Of a DNA stretch of 64,000 nucleotides, positions 21,187 to 34,423 are shown in pieces; positions within the stretch are counted from its first letter, which is position 1, and every line of letters starts with the position of its first letter. The notes under the pieces are model-generated. The model did no database searches and was not told the origin of the DNA. It worked only from the letters and a program-made list of their open reading frames with translations. Source of the DNA: Desarmillaria ectypa (Eukaryota; Basidiomycota; Agaricomycetes; Agaricales; Physalacriaceae); assembly GCA_030407005.1 (NCBI GenBank), contig JAUDYN010000007.1, positions 3,162,001 to 3,226,000 of the forward strand. Direction: 5' to 3'. A program made the translations under genes and the position numbers.

Positions 21187-24100
21187 GTCCGCGTACGAAT
21201 CCTGTCCACTGCACTGCTGGAAGGGAAGCAGAAGAGACGCCCCGACCCCTACAACAATGATGGTGAGAATATCAAGTGCCGCTCCGCACTTAGACCAAGG
21301 GTACCGGAGCCTGACATGAACAACGTGGGCTCCATTCGAAGAATCGCATACGTGATGTCATGTTCAATTTTGGCTCAAGTAAGAAAAAAGCCAATAAGCC
21401 TGGTAATTAATTTGATTATCCAGGGAAGGAGCAGGCAGCAATCGAACTTGCTCACAAATAAGTTTACTAGATAAATTTGGAGAGTTTTGGGGGCCCGGAA
21501 CCTTGTTTCGTACCAAGTTCATGTCAGTGCACATTACACCGGATATTTCGTCCACCCGTTCGATGATTCTGCGCCCTGAGCACGGGGTTCAGCCCGTGAT
21601 GATCAATTGATGAAGCATTCCATTTTGAATTCCAGAGAAAGCAATGTCAAAGCCGCAGCACAGTACTGCTTCAATTGAAGTTGCAAGTTAAAGTCGTCTC
21701 AAGTTCGTTCGTTCTGAGGAATCCTCCGGAAATGCCTCAGCAAAAAGAATTGATCGGAACATGCCGAACTCGGATCCATGTGCGAGTCACGGCTCATTTG
21801 TGACTTGCAATCCATGCGATACACAGACATCCGGCAGCATTCCTGTAAGACGACAGTCAGCATGTTTGAGAAACTGAGGGACTGAACGTATGTTTTTTAA
21901 GGTTCTCATCTGCATAATCAAGACTTTAGTCATGTGCTAGATCTTTCTGGGCCTTCCCTTGCGCAGAGAACGGGATAAAGGCGAATTGCCGGAAATGACC
22001 AATGAAAATTAATACGTTCCGATATCTGCGCTAGAAGCTGTTCAGCCGGTGGGCCCCGTACCCTTTACTTCTCATGTCCATGTATAGCTGGAACTTGTCA
22101 TGGCTTCACCCAAAACCCGGCCACGCTTCGCGCCCACTCTGGATGTTCATATATTTTTGGAACGATTTTCTCCGATCGCGGGTCAGGCGTATGACTTTCT
22201 CTCCGCTATCAGCGAACCTTTTGGTTTTGTACGGACAGTAAGAAACTCGCGTAGCAAGTGGGATAATGCGTCTTCTTGAGACTGACTTCCTTCACGAGCA
22301 ACTAACTACACTACACTCGTTGCACTAGTCCGCTATCAACATAGGGCTACACACAAAATGACGCTGAGGTACATCAATCCTAGGTACCGCGTAACTGATT
22401 TCTCCCTAAGGTCTGTTGCCGGCTTTCAAAAGGTGCGACTTTCTAGGATTACATTCCTTTCTCGTGCGCACGAAAGACGCTTGCATTTAATCCCTCTATG
22501 GATTCATGTCCCTGATGTCATCCTCTATTTTATCCACGGACATGCTTTAAGCTACGGCAGCGATACCCTTGTTCTGAAACATAAAGGGTACCTCGTCGAA
22601 TATAGTGATGCCGCAATTCCTTCGGTATCTGCTACAAGAAAATATCATTCGGAAGGACCGTGTACCTTCCACACAAGCTGATACAAGGCAATGCTATCGA
22701 ATTTGATTCATCAAAATCAATCAAGCATTTTGAACCGAACTCTCACTTATGTTGTCGGTGTTGATGGAGGTGAGTAAGATCGTGTGAGCGTCCTTCAATC
22801 ACATCAGAACCCTTCTTTTCGTTGATATCAAGGTTGAAGACGTTGTATACGTCTTCGGAGTCGACAAGGAGAACATTGAAATGTGTTGCACGGCATCGAT
22901 ATGAATTGCCTCAGTGCGCCAAGTTGTCTTCCAGTATGTCGGGAAACGCTGCTACGAGCCCAACTAACCAATAATCGAGAAACACGGCTTCCAGTTAACA
23001 CCGTTGCCCCCAACTTTGATATCGATTGGACGCTTTGAACTGTGATCGGACCCCGGCAAGAAACAAGTCTTACTCAGGTGTTCGGAAATGGGCGCGAATT
23101 CTGTAATCAAATATCTTCAAGCTGATATCACTTACCTTTTGGTCGCGCCCGTTCAAGGAACACCGTACTGCCTTGCGGAACAGGAAGGAAGCTGCACTGC
23201 TGCCTGCATCAAGAAATCATGTTCGGTTCTATTCACTCCTTCGCACGGTCAATCTATCTTGTTAGTCGAAGAAAGACTTGACGCGTTCCACTATGCAGTG
23301 TATCTGTGATGCAATGGAAATCATTCATGCAATGGTTCAAATCAATAATGGTCAGCTCGCTGTGTTCAGGGCGACTACTGACCAGAAGGAGAAGGCAAGC
23401 ATAGATGTCTCTATCGTCGTAGACCGTTACTGATATTCTTTCGGCAGTTTTCAGGAGACAGCGGCGCCTCTTCGATGGTAGCCAACACTCATATTCAGTC
23501 ATACAAACCCAAGAAGATGATACATCTTCTGACATTCCGTGAGTGAGGTTTCATGTCGACGGATGAGATGCACGCGTACCTACTGCGATGTTTCGGAGGG
23601 ATTTTGCGAGCGCAACCCAAGTTCGGGCCGACGGGCAAATATCTCCGTATGCCCCGTCCAGGACGTATGATACTCATCTTCTCGTATCCTTTCCAGTGCA
23701 CTTCCCGAGAGGATGATAAGACTTCAAACCTCTTTCGTGAGCCCTAGGTGCCACGGGCCAATTGGATGTCACTTGATTTTGATACCTGAGTATCTGCGCC
23801 CGGTTACGATCATTTACTGCTTAGGGATCTCGCAGCGAAAGACCACATTGTGAATATTCGTGTAAGCCTAGACCATTGGCGTTCATGTATGGACTTTAAT
23901 TATGTCGTTCCTGGGACCTCAGCGCGCTGAAGCTCCGTGCCAAGTGACTCCAGGATTCTCCGTCGAATAATTACGAGAATAATCCTGCAAAAGCACGCTA
24001 CTGCACTGCGTAAACTCAAAACAAGTTCCAGGCTTGTCAGTTCATGGTCAAGTACCACAAGGATCGAGACGAAAAGATCAGTCTCTTTCTGATAATATAT

Positions 24101-26203
24101 TACATTTTGGACGTAGGTGTCCGCTCTGGTGATACTATTGCGATGCTCATCTGTTTTGTATTGCAGACCTACGCGAGGCATCTTGGTAAATGATATATCC
24201 ACGGCGGGAATGTGCAGGTCTTTCGTAGTTTTAGCACATATCACACTGAATCACACCGACAAGATTCTTTTTGTCCAAGGTCCGCATTTCTTGGGGTACC
24301 TGTGATTGGAATGGTTTCTGAGGTGACGGAGATATATCACATCAATCGATCATCCTGAAGCGAACTGATTGACCCAGATCCATTCGGATCTCGTCAGCAG
24401 GGGACGGGGCTCTTGGGCGTGCCGATAGCTACCAACTAGCGGCATTTCCCCAGGACGTATATTCCGAGCAGAAGGGATGACAACGTAGGCTCTACATTCT
24501 TTATAAATACACATGAGATGCTTTCAAAGTATGACACTAAGCGCCAGAAATTTTTCATACCAAGGTTCTCCGTTTACAGCAATGATGCGGATTGGCGGGA
24601 TTGATGTATGTAACGAACAAGGGTCGAAGCAATCTTGTGGTTTTTCTAGGGAATGAGAATGTGAGATCTGGTGACAGGATCTGAATTATCTTGGAGCTCT
24701 AAGCGTACGACGGGATTTCTAGGCGCATTGAACAGGGTCCAGAACATGTCGTCCACACAGCAGAACAAGTCTTTAAACAGGACCCGGACGGGGACATCTG
24801 CTCCCGTAAAGCGAAACAAGCAAGCAGGTGCGGCCAGGAGACCGTAAAAAGGATAAAGCTCAGTGTCAATGCCGCTACTGGGCTTACGAGCTTTACATGT
24901 GGAACATGTGTATTTTAAGAGGACATATATCGCTAAACATATGCACTTTTTTATACTTCGCAGTCCTTGTGGCAGGAAACTGCAGCGAGGGAGTGGATCC
25001 ATGGATAGACCATGACCACGCGGCCACATGGCGCACTCGCCGAATCGGATACTTCAAACCGAGTCGGGCCAAGCAGCATCATTGACATGATGCCCGGCTC
25101 GTTCTTTCTGTCAGTTATTCTGCATGAGTCAGGCTTGAATTGAGCAAGCAGACACCATTGTTTACAGAGGTCCATGATTATGGCGCATGTGGGTCATGAG
25201 AAATTTGGCGGAGCCGTCAGCAAGGAACCAGACGCACGACCCACTGCAAAACGACAGGTAGAGGTTTGACTTACCCTGGCTATACTCACGTAATGATTGA
25301 TGGTCGATCCGGTCTCCGTCGATCTCGGTGCAGCCATCAAATCCGGGGCAGCTGAGGTCAGCAGTTGCGATACTTTATAGGCATCGTCGATGAACTTTTG
25401 CCGTCGTGAGTGCCGTTGTTATGAAACTAGATTTCGATCTTACAGGAAAGGCCTGTCAAACGGCCTCGGAATTTGTTGATCAGTCTCAGGTCAATACAGT
25501 ATGTCTAAATTTCCTTCCAGGAATTAAACTAACTCATTCAATCGAATTACAGGACATAAACATTATGCCATACATGGCTACCGACTACTAAAGTTTCTGC
25601 CGTAATATGTCCAACAGATGTGATCCAAGAATGATATGAGAACCGTAAGATGGCAAGCCTGAAATAGGCTCGAGCATCAGTTATTGGATTGATACTCTAC
25701 CGAATGATGCCAGCGCTTTGTCGTACTGTCAGTACCACAAGAGTTCATCAGAGAGAAGCGGATCTGTTGGCGCAAGGCATCTACAGGGCACTTGCCGAAC
25801 AGGCCAGTAAGTGCTGTACAAGCAAGCTAGGATTTTCAAGTGATAACAGAAATGCCAAGACTTCCTATGGGTGTGGAGTAAGTCCTCCGGATTTCAGTTC
25901 CTTGTGCTTTTGTGCTTTGCGTTGAGAGTGCACAGAGATGCAGCAAAGTAAATAACGCCGAGATGGGGGCTGCAATGAGTAGGATACAGATGCCCGCGCC
26001 TTGTCAAGTCATCACTCTCCAAAATCGGGGCTTAAATGCTTCTAAATCCACAAACTTAACCTTTCGGCCAAGGGCCCAATCAAAAGGCAAAATTAAGCAT
26101 TCGACAAATAGACCTTTGCCGCGTTTAATAATCAGGAACCTTCTCGTGTAACCAATATCTCCGAAGCCTGTTATCGTATTGGGCTCTACGTCTTCAATAA
26201 GCA
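21187..26203. other. 5-kb gene-poor region with fragmentary ORFs
   Basis: Only short ORFs occur. Plus-strand pieces at 22100 (MASPKTRPRFAPTLDVHIFL), 22358-22681, 23088-23309 and 25406-25591 have plausible starts or single good introns. One example is GTATGT...TTACAG inside the 25406-25591 piece. They do not join into a recognised protein. Minus-strand ORFs at 23900-24244, 24646-25029 and 26004-26321 are equally anonymous. The region may hold decayed genes or lineage-specific genes I cannot identify. Confidence 0.4.
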
Positions 26204-26910
26204 AAATGAACGAACCCCCGAAAGCTACAATGACCCACTTACCATTCGACAACTCCACACTCATAATCCCCGCGGAGGCCCAAACGCGTACACGACGCAT
26301 CGAAAGCCTCTTTGACCGCACCGACGATCGTATTCATCACAAAAGAAATATTAAACAGAACCCCTCTGCAAGCCCGAGAACTCTTTTCGAGTCAGGGCCG
26401 CGTCGAGCTCGATCCACGGCTCTCTGTAAGATAGAGTAGAAGGAGTTCGCATTCCCACTTGATCACAATCAGGAAGGTCAGAACCTTTAAAGGACAAGCG
26501 ACTTGATCCAGGCAGGTAGGACCCCATCCGAGTAGTCTGCAAACCAGTTGTCAAAGAATCGGCCGGCTCTCCGAGCCCATCTGAGCCAGGTTAATTAGCT
26601 TATGGACAGAACCTTTACTAGAATCGGGCATACCGCAACAGCGCCTCCCCAACGCAGACATGCTCAAGCGCACCCAGAGTATTACCCTAACCCCCAAGCA
26701 TCCCACCGAAACACCCTCAGCCTCCTCCTCAATTATCAATTATCGCAAGGAAGCTCACGACACCAACCCCCTCATCCAACTATCCTCGTCGGGGCACCGC
26801 TCCTCAGGACACCAAGACAACCCAACGCACCATCCTCCGCAAGGTTCCCGCTAATCGACAACCGCTGCGTCGTCGTAGTTTCGCGAACCGGGGTGACTTT
26901 ATATCCAAGA
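26204..26910 (+). CDS. possible Ser/Pro/Thr-rich hypothetical protein
   Basis: ATG at 26204 opens MNEPPKATMTHLPFDNSTLI. About 450 bp further, another open frame reads LLESGIPQQRLPNADMLKRTQ followed by SITLTPKHPTETPSASSS and DNPTHHPPQG. The low-complexity Pro/Ser/Thr composition looks like a disordered fungal protein. I could not connect the two parts with certainty and recognise no domain. The boundaries are guesses. Confidence 0.2.
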
Positions 26911-27376
26911 ATGTGAGGTTAACGTTCTCCATGACATTAAGGGATTTATGCCATATTATCCTTGTTCGTGCACTTGGATATAGGATATAATATCGTCGTA
27001 CACGTCTCAATCCTCGTGGAATCGCGTCCTGGAGAGTTCGTGGATGAGAAAGAGGATTGACAATGAAAGCGCCTACGGAAATGTCGGATGGATTGTAAAA
27101 GGGATGAGAGACGCTCGTGAACATGCAAGCAATGTCGTGCGTCCATAATGAAATCTATCGGTTCTTGAGGTATGTCGACTATAACGGTGGGAGAGATGAC
27201 TCTCTCAATAAACAGCGAATCAGTTTCATTTATTCAGAAAACATAGTATAAATGAGTCAGCTTGAGTTAAGGGATAGTCTTACATAAGCCGGCGGGATGC
27301 GTCGGTGGTATGAAATCAGTGACCTCTCTATCCATTACGAAAAAATCCATACAATACAAATACAAATATCTTACAG
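26911..27376. other. intergenic region
   Basis: No gene supported; it includes the 3' flank of the minus-strand thiolase. Confidence 0.45.
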
Positions 27377-28812
27377 TCACTGCTCATTTACAAAAACACC
27401 AGCCATTCCCATGCCAGATCCGATACACATACTGGTGATGAAGATTTTATCGTTGTACTGCTTCGCGATATTCAAACCCGTTGCAACTTGCCGCGCTCCA
27501 GCTGTACGAATCAGTGTCAAAAGCACGCACGAGACAAGATAAGACTCACTGCAACCAAGCGGGTGACCAATCGCAATAGCACCTCCATGTTTATTCACCT
27601 TCTCAAACGGAATTCCCAGCGTCTGCACGCTATACACAGCCTGGCTCGCAAACGCCTCGTTGATCTCGAAGAAATCAATATCCTCCTTTGTCAACCCCGT
27701 CTTTTCTAGAACCTTGGGAATGGCATATGCGGGTCCAACACCCATAATGCGGGGAGGTACACCAGTAGCGACGGCAGCCACGAACTTGCCAATGATAGGA
27801 AGTCCGAGGCGTTGGGCCACAGAACGACGGGTAAGAAGGACAGCAGCAGCACCATCAGACACCTGTGATGCGTTCCCTTCGCGATCCATCAGCTGCTCCG
27901 CCTCTTACCACGGACAAATCCCTTACTCACCAGCATGCGTGGTCCCATTCTTCGTAAACGCAGGCTTAAGCTTAGCCAGGCTCTCCGCGGTGACCCCATC
28001 TCGAATCCCATCATCAGCATCCACGACAATCTCATGCTCCTTCTCCGTCTTGGGATCCACAATCTTCACTTTTATGGGCACGATCTCCGCTTTGAACTTG
28101 CCTGCCTTGCTGGCAGCAGCGGCTCTCCTAAACGACTCTGCCGCAAACGCATCCTGGACCTCCCGAGTGATCCCAAAGTCCGAGGCGACGTTCTCGGAAG
28201 TGATACCCATGGGAATCGTACAATCCGCCGCTTCCTGGGTGGACAGGACGGCTTCGGAGTACTCTGTAACGGCAGAAGGACCATACCCAAACGTCATAGA
28301 CTCGACTCCAGCACCTGCATTACACTTCAACCAACTGCAAGAAGCCACCAGGAGGGTGCACCAAGAAACGCACCGATCCCGATATCAATCTGTCCTGTCT
28401 TGATTTCGTTCGCGATCTGGTTCACGGCGCTCAATCCAGAGGAGCATTGTCTATTAACGGTATTGATACTCGTCGTATTCGGGATCCCAGCATGGAGAGC
28501 GGCCATCCTCGCCGCGCTGGCTCCTCCAGAGGGCGGCAACACGTTTCCCACCGCGATGTCCTCGATGAGCTTCGGGTCGAGGTTCACTCGGGTATACACG
28601 GCTTTGAGGACGCTCGAGAGGATCTCTTCAGGTCGTGTATCCTTGAAGCCGCCTTTTCTCGACTACGGAGGGGAAAAAATACTGAGCTGGTCTGACTCTG
28701 TGACGTGGACACCCAGCCTTCATACCTTGGTAATTGCAGACCGCAGTGCGCTGACTATGACGACGTCGTCGGCATTCTTTTGGAGAGCGGCAGTTCTAGC
28801 TTTGGAAGGCAT
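27377..28812 (-). CDS. 3-ketoacyl-CoA thiolase (acetyl-CoA acyltransferase), peroxisomal type
   Basis: The enzyme cleaves 3-ketoacyl-CoA with CoA in the last step of fatty-acid beta-oxidation. The spliced product shows the full thiolase fold: DDVVIVSALRSAITK, PEEILSSVLKAV, GNVLPPSGGASAARMAAL, and the nucleophile Cys in NTVNRQCSSGL. These are followed by GAGVESMTF, GNASQVSDGAAAVLL, NEAFASQAVYS with the Asn-Glu-Ala-Phe motif, the catalytic His in GGAIAIGHPLGCTGARQV, and the second catalytic Cys in CIGSGMGMAGVF. It ends FVNEQ with no C-terminal SKL. The N-terminus MPSKARTAALQKNADD resembles the place of a PTS2 signal, but the expected Arg-(L/I/V)...(H/Q)-(L/A) pattern is poor. Introns are short, including one inside GIG|AGVES and one inside HPLGC|TGA. 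Relationship to yeast Pot1 is inferred from motif layout. Confidence 0.93.
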
Positions 28813-31119
28813 GATGGTCGTGGTAAACGGTCAAGAGGAGTACCGACTCCAAGCTTGAAATAACGCGGGTGAGATTTCGGTTTATCACATGTTAAGGCGA
28901 TGAGTAACCGGCTGACGTCATCATAACCGGGGCAGGCGACCCGGGTTTACCGGTGCTCTGTCTCTTTTTCTTTCTCTCTGTGATTTACCTCTGATTTGCC
29001 GAGCGGCGTTGATTGTCGTTTGATTTCAGTCACACGTGTTTTTTTTGGTAATCTCATAGACACCAAGACAGACGCGTACACGACAACGGTCGAGGTGAGT
29101 ACTTTAATTAAGCCACTTGGACGTTAGTGCCGACCTGATGGGAATAATTGTCGTATTCAAAGTTTCGCGGCGCATTTGGAAAACAAAGAATAGCAAACCC
29201 AGATGTACAGTGTCTGTCCTAGAAAATACACTTGTTGTGAAAGGAAAAGCAGAATAGGCATTGAGATGCGCTGTCGGTACAGATTCCAGCCAGAACCCTG
29301 CTTGTTCCTCTTTCCCTTCACAACAAATTTAATTCCCACTTTACGTCTCGTACGCATGTTGTGCTACCGTTCAACTGAAGCGCAACATGAGCTTGCCAGC
29401 CGTGCCGGACACGGCCATCAGCGTTTGTCAAACATCACGCAAAGTGTCTGTTTCATTTCGCGGTCTCACTCGGCCACATACAACCTTTCCTCGCATCCCT
29501 TTCAGTGAACACCGCCCTAAATATACCTTTCAATAGGCGTGGAAACTTCCTTGTTGTTATCCCGTCTACATGGGACACGGAAGAACGCGTTAATGACAAA
29601 GACACTTGCCATCCCACAAAATGCACCTCGTTATATATGTCACGCCACGCCCGTAATTCTCTTCTTCTGCAGCTCGACAAAATTGCGGCGTTGGAAAGGT
29701 CGGGATAAAATTTTGATATCCCAATTTAGGCGGCAATCCTGCCGGCGGTAATTCGTCGTGCGCTCTCTAGCGCCTTTAAACGGATCCTCAAAAACGAGCT
29801 GTCCATATCGATCCCCTTCCGAGCTACAATTGCACCAGAAAGCCGTGCGCTTCTCATCCCAAACATATACACCCAAGGGCCAGAGGGTAGGGCTGAGTGA
29901 CACCTTACCACGATCCATCACTTTAAGTTTTGACAAGGGCGATGACGCATCGAACCCAGTTCGTAACACCCAAAAGGTCAGGTACGCCCGTACACCGCTC
30001 CTCCTCGAATCGTACAGCCACCTCAACTCAAGCTCTCAACGGTATGTATAATCACGACTGCAGGCACCTCACTCCCAGCGCATCACCATCCCCACGTGGA
30101 CGCGGCACAGGACACTCCTTGATGCACGGAGAAAGCCAGAGCGAGAGAGCACCCGAACCACTCCAACCCTTACTTACTTATAACACCCAATCAAATTGCC
30201 CCATCAGATTTCCATGATCCGTCCCCCAAGCTCGTCGTTCCGTTATCATGGTCCATCTGATGGGTATGATCCCTTTTTTTGAACGAGGTCCCCCCCCTCC
30301 TTTCATCTCCCCAAAACCGATACAGCTCAACTGAATAACGCCCCATGCGAGCTCGTCTGTCACGGGGGAAGGGAATGGAGCAGGGTGGAGTAAGGTGGCG
30401 GTAGCTTTACCGTGAGGGTGGCTGCTCCCAAAGAACACGGCATCAGAACAACAACGCAAGGGACAGGCTGTTTGTTTGAATTGATGCCAACATGTATATA
30501 TAACGTAACAACGACACGGCCGTCCTGTGATCTTTTCGGCACAAGCGTCCGAGGAAAAGACGAAGATAGATAACACACTCCACCCAGCCCCCCAAGTCTG
30601 GAAAACCCCATTCAATACCCCGGTCGGACCAGGAATGGGCTGGCTACCACACGTTAACCAAACAGCGGGATCGCCATGTGCTCACGGGACATTCCTCCCG
30701 AGGGGGGCCAGCCCACAACAGACGAGGCGCGTCTGTCCGTTCATCGTTGTTTGAACAAAACTGTTGGCGGATCAAGCCCAGCCCACCCTCGACGTCGATC
30801 AAGGCCCTAGCGATCGATCGCATAAATCAAGGGATTTTCTGTTTTTGAAAAGAATGAGAAAGAGAAAAAAGAGAGCAAAAAAGTGGTTGAGGGGTCGGGT
30901 AAACAAATAATATTTCAGATACGTAGAGGGATAGAGAGGTATAGAAAAGCAACGAGGATACACACATAACGAACTGACGACCAGGTCAACTGATAGCAAG
31001 AAAATCGACAGCGAGGGCGGGGGAGGTATAAATACGACAAGGAGGGGGTTGGAAAGAAGGAGAGGGAAAAAAAAGTCTTTTTTTTCGTAGACTAATGAAT
31101 AGATTAATACATAGTGCAA
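28813..31119. other. 2.3-kb intergenic region
   Basis: It lies between the minus-strand thiolase (its promoter at the left) and the 3' end of the minus-strand GATA gene. Open frames at 29640-30026 and 30178-30615 lack motifs and look incidental. A purine-rich plus-strand stretch at 30840-31080 is probably the 3' UTR of the GATA gene on the other strand. Confidence 0.45.
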
Positions 31120-32499
31120 TCAAGCGACGACTTCCTGCTTGGGCGGGGGGGTCGGCTGGCGGCTAACGGGCGTCGAGATGGACTCGCCCTGCCTCCTCTC
31201 GTCCGCGCCGCCCCCACTGGAATACGACACGTGAAGCGGGGGCGGGGGGCTATAGGACCGCTTCCCGCCGTCAAAGGGGGGCAAAGTGTGCGGCGGGGCA
31301 GAGGAGTACTGGTAGGGCGGGGACATGGGCGCGATCTGGTTCGGCGGGGGGAGCGGAGCGGGGGACCGGCTCCGCAGCGCAGAGGACGCGAGCGGGCCGC
31401 GCTTGTGTGGGAACTGCTCCGGGCGAGGACGGGAGTGCGTCCGCTCGAAGAGACCGCATTTGTTGCAGAGCTGTGGAGAGGATACTTTGATTATTATAGT
31501 GTACTTTACTGGTAACTCGAGGGACTTACGACTTTTCCGGGGCTGAGGTTGGAGCGGCGCCAAGTGGAAGTATCGGTGGTGCAGCAGTTGAAGCAGCGCC
31601 GACGGACGCGGTCGCTCAGTTTTGTGGCGGCGTCTTCGGTATACATGATGGAGACGTTGTTTCCGCCAGGGATAGGGTACGGGAGGGCGAACGGCTCGCG
31701 GACCGGGTTGAGGGTGGGGATATTGGGCATGGGGAGGTGGGTATGCGGGGTATGGTAGCTATCGGAGGGCTCGTACCGACGTGGCTCAAACGAGGAATGG
31801 CTCGAGTAGTACCCGGTGTCGCGGGGCGGGGGGTAGTGCATGTTGTGGTGGAGGCGGGACGGCTGGTAGACGGACGAGTCCTGGTGGTGGTGGTAGTACA
31901 CGGACTGGTGGAGGCCGGGCGAGCGGCGGGCGGGCGGGGTAGATACGGAGGAGCGGTCCAGCGATGAGACGGAGGGTGAAGGGGAGTGCGCGATAGATGC
32001 GATGGGGGGCGGTGAGGGGCGGCGATGGAGATCATCGTAGTGCCTACGGTGACTGTGGGGGCACGGACGAAAAAATTTGTCAGCCGGGCTACGAATGGGA
32101 TGAAGACACGTACGTGGACGACATGGGGTACGGCTCTACGCGGTGCGGCATGGAACCAGGCGGAGGTAAAAAGTGGTGGCGGTCAAAGGAAGACGAGGGG
32201 TAAAGATGGTCCTTCTTATCGGACTTGAACGATGATGGATACTATGATAGCAGATCATCAGGGCCGTGATGGGTTACAAAGAGTGAGAGGATGACTTACT
32301 GGGTTCTCTGTACGATGTGTGCGCTTACGGTTGTCGTCGTCGTTGTCGTCGTTGTCGTTGTCGTTGTCGGGGGGATCGTGGGCGGGTGAGCGGGGAGGCG
32401 GGGAACGACTAGCGGGCTCAAGTTGAGGGTCAATGGGAAGCGGAGACTTTGGCTTGTCAGAGTCGCGGGGATCCCTTGGGGGTGATCTAGGATCAGAGG
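31120..32499 (-). CDS. GATA-type zinc-finger transcription factor (5' end uncertain)
   Basis: The protein is a DNA-binding regulator with one GATA finger: CFNCCTTDTSTWRRSNLSPG, then KVLCNKCGLFERTHSRPRPE. The pattern is C-X2-C-X19-C-X2-C, and the finger is split by an intron just before LCNKC. A basic extension QFPHKRGP follows, as in other basidiomycete GATA factors. N-terminal exons are low complexity: acidic/Pro-rich DPRSPPRDPRDSDKPKSPLP, a DNDNDNDDNDDDN tract encoded by GTC/GTT repeats on the plus strand, then HRVEPYPMSS, HRRHYDDLHRRPSPPP and HHHQDSSVYQ. The C-terminus is Pro/Ser-rich and ends PPPKQEVVA. The exon with LASDPRSPP starts at an acceptor (32499), so the start codon lies upstream in an exon I could not fix; ATG 32557 is out of phase with every donor tried. 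Nitrogen or light regulation is typical of the family but not shown here. Confidence 0.85.
32330..32370. repeat. GTT/GTC trinucleotide tract in the GATA gene
   Basis: The plus strand alternates GTT and GTC for about 40 bp. On the minus strand it encodes the Asp/Asn run of the GATA factor, so its length may vary between strains. Confidence 0.9.
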
Positions 32500-34423
32500 C
32501 TAGCAATCAAAGAATATAAGGAGAGACGGACCAGCCAAACACGGGACTTGAGGGCATAGCTTGGGGATGTTGATGGAGTGCGTCAGGAAAGAACCGTTCA
32601 ACAGGACATTCAGCGCTTTAGAAGCCGTGGATAATCAGAAAGAATCCGGCACAACCACGCAGGGCAGTTCAATTGATTCCGTCAAAACGAACCAACTAGC
32701 AAACTTGTTTGTTTCCCATCAGCTTGGAATCAAATGAGATTAGAGAACTGATGCAGTCTGTTACTTACCGTCACCCACGAGTAATCACCCCGCGTCTTTT
32801 TTACTTTGCTCCCTATGGTCAACCTTGAACAAATTCAGCCCATTCGTCCATTTTTTCTTTTTTTTTCAATCTCCGCTCCCGATTAGGATATTTTAAACGC
32901 CGCTTCATCTCCGAGAATCACACGCTGGTCCGGATATCTCCAATCACCGAACTCGTACTCTTTTTTTTTTTTTTCCTTCTTTACATCAATTCCCCTTTTT
33001 GCCGATAAATGCCATTTCCCAAAAAGTTATTTTATCGGGATCGCACCTAATCACTATGACCCTGTCCATCTGTTCCGTTTGATATCATTCTCCTCGTAGA
33101 TTCCAAGAGATCGAGGTGAGAGGAACTCTCCTTGCCATCATTCAGCCCTGAGAAAGCGCTTATACACCTTTGACGCCCTCTTCATTTCCCGTACACCCGT
33201 ATATTTCACATACTAGTATCCAACATTCCATGGCAGTGTTCGCCTTGATCTTCTCCCGCATCACTAACGTGTAAATCACACTCCCGTGCTATAATCGAAA
33301 CCTGATTTCCATCACAGCTATAATGTCTTCAATAATGAAACCAACATAGCCTCGAGCCCGGATTATCTCTCATCATCCGTATTTGAGCAAACCCAGTTCG
33401 AGGAGTTTCACAAGTATCAACTGAGCCGGGAGGCTCTCATCAAAAGACCGTACACCCATATATTCCTATCATCATCTGATCTTCATAATCCACCGTCAGA
33501 TGCTATCATTTGCCAGAAGATACATTCTGGCTTCGTACCTATCCACTGGCACAGCAAGCAGTACCTTTCCACCATGTGCATCCACATAACACAAACGGCT
33601 AACCCCGTTCCAAGTTCCATTATCGGGACGTGCCTACACCCACGAAGGTTCCCCGTACACTCCCCCAGAAGAAAATTAAAAAATAAGCATAAACCGCCCT
33701 CCCAACTCCCGGAGAATGAATCCCATCGCGATGCAATAACACGCTCTCGTCGGCCAGCGCGAAATATTACACCACCACCACCCAATCTCGCCTCTATTCG
33801 CTGTCTAGCGCCACACGTAGCGTTGACCCAGATTAAAAAGATCCTACGCCACGGTATAAAGAAGAGTGTGGGTCTAGAATCCAGACGGTTTCCTCACTCC
33901 CACTTTGCCCTTGGCCTTCCATCCGAGCAACTCCCTATGGGTCTGGACCAGGAATATGACATTGCAGGGATATTACTGCGCCTACTAATTACCCTCCCTC
34001 TGGATATTATTCTGCTTGTGTTGGGAGTCGGGGGTCGGTTGGATGGATGGATAGTAGGGGGGTATTCTGTTCTTCCCCGGCGATCAACCCAGCTCACAGA
34101 AAGAACCCATCCGTCTGCGAATCAACAGGATCAGTGTCCTTTCTCGTCCCAACAACTCCCCCGACCATCGGGGACCTCTTCATTCGTTTCGTTTACTTTT
34201 CCACAGTATATCCCTCTTTTGCGCCATATTAAAAAAATTTCATCTACGTAAACACATGTTGAAGGGGGTGCGACTACGTGGATAAAAATATTATCGAATA
34301 GCTTTACATTTCGAGTCAGTCTGTCGTCCGTGTAAACGCGTTCTGAGGAGACGGCTCTCGGACCGGAAAGACGCATCGGGAACACACACACACACACACA
34401 CCCAAACAGCACGTCCGTCAACG
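32500..34423. other. long divergent intergenic region
   Basis: It lies between the start of the minus-strand GATA gene and the plus-strand C2HC5 gene, so it probably holds two promoters and long 5' UTRs. Poly-T runs occur at about 32858-32875 and 32961-32975. A 225-codon plus ORF at 33574-34251 is open, but it has no motif and overlaps minus ORFs; I do not call it a gene. Confidence 0.45.
34382..34402. repeat. (AC)n microsatellite in the leader of the C2HC5 gene
   Basis: About ten AC units lie 20-40 bp before the ATG at 34424, so they are probably within the 5' UTR. Confidence 0.95.

Noticed and set aside
29640..30026. 128-codon minus-strand ORF
   Set aside because: Motif-free, with overlapping open frames on both strands, so probably chance.
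33574..34251. 225-codon plus-strand ORF
   Set aside because: No domain, start context or homologous pattern; composition changes along its length and it overlaps equally open minus frames in a promoter-like region.
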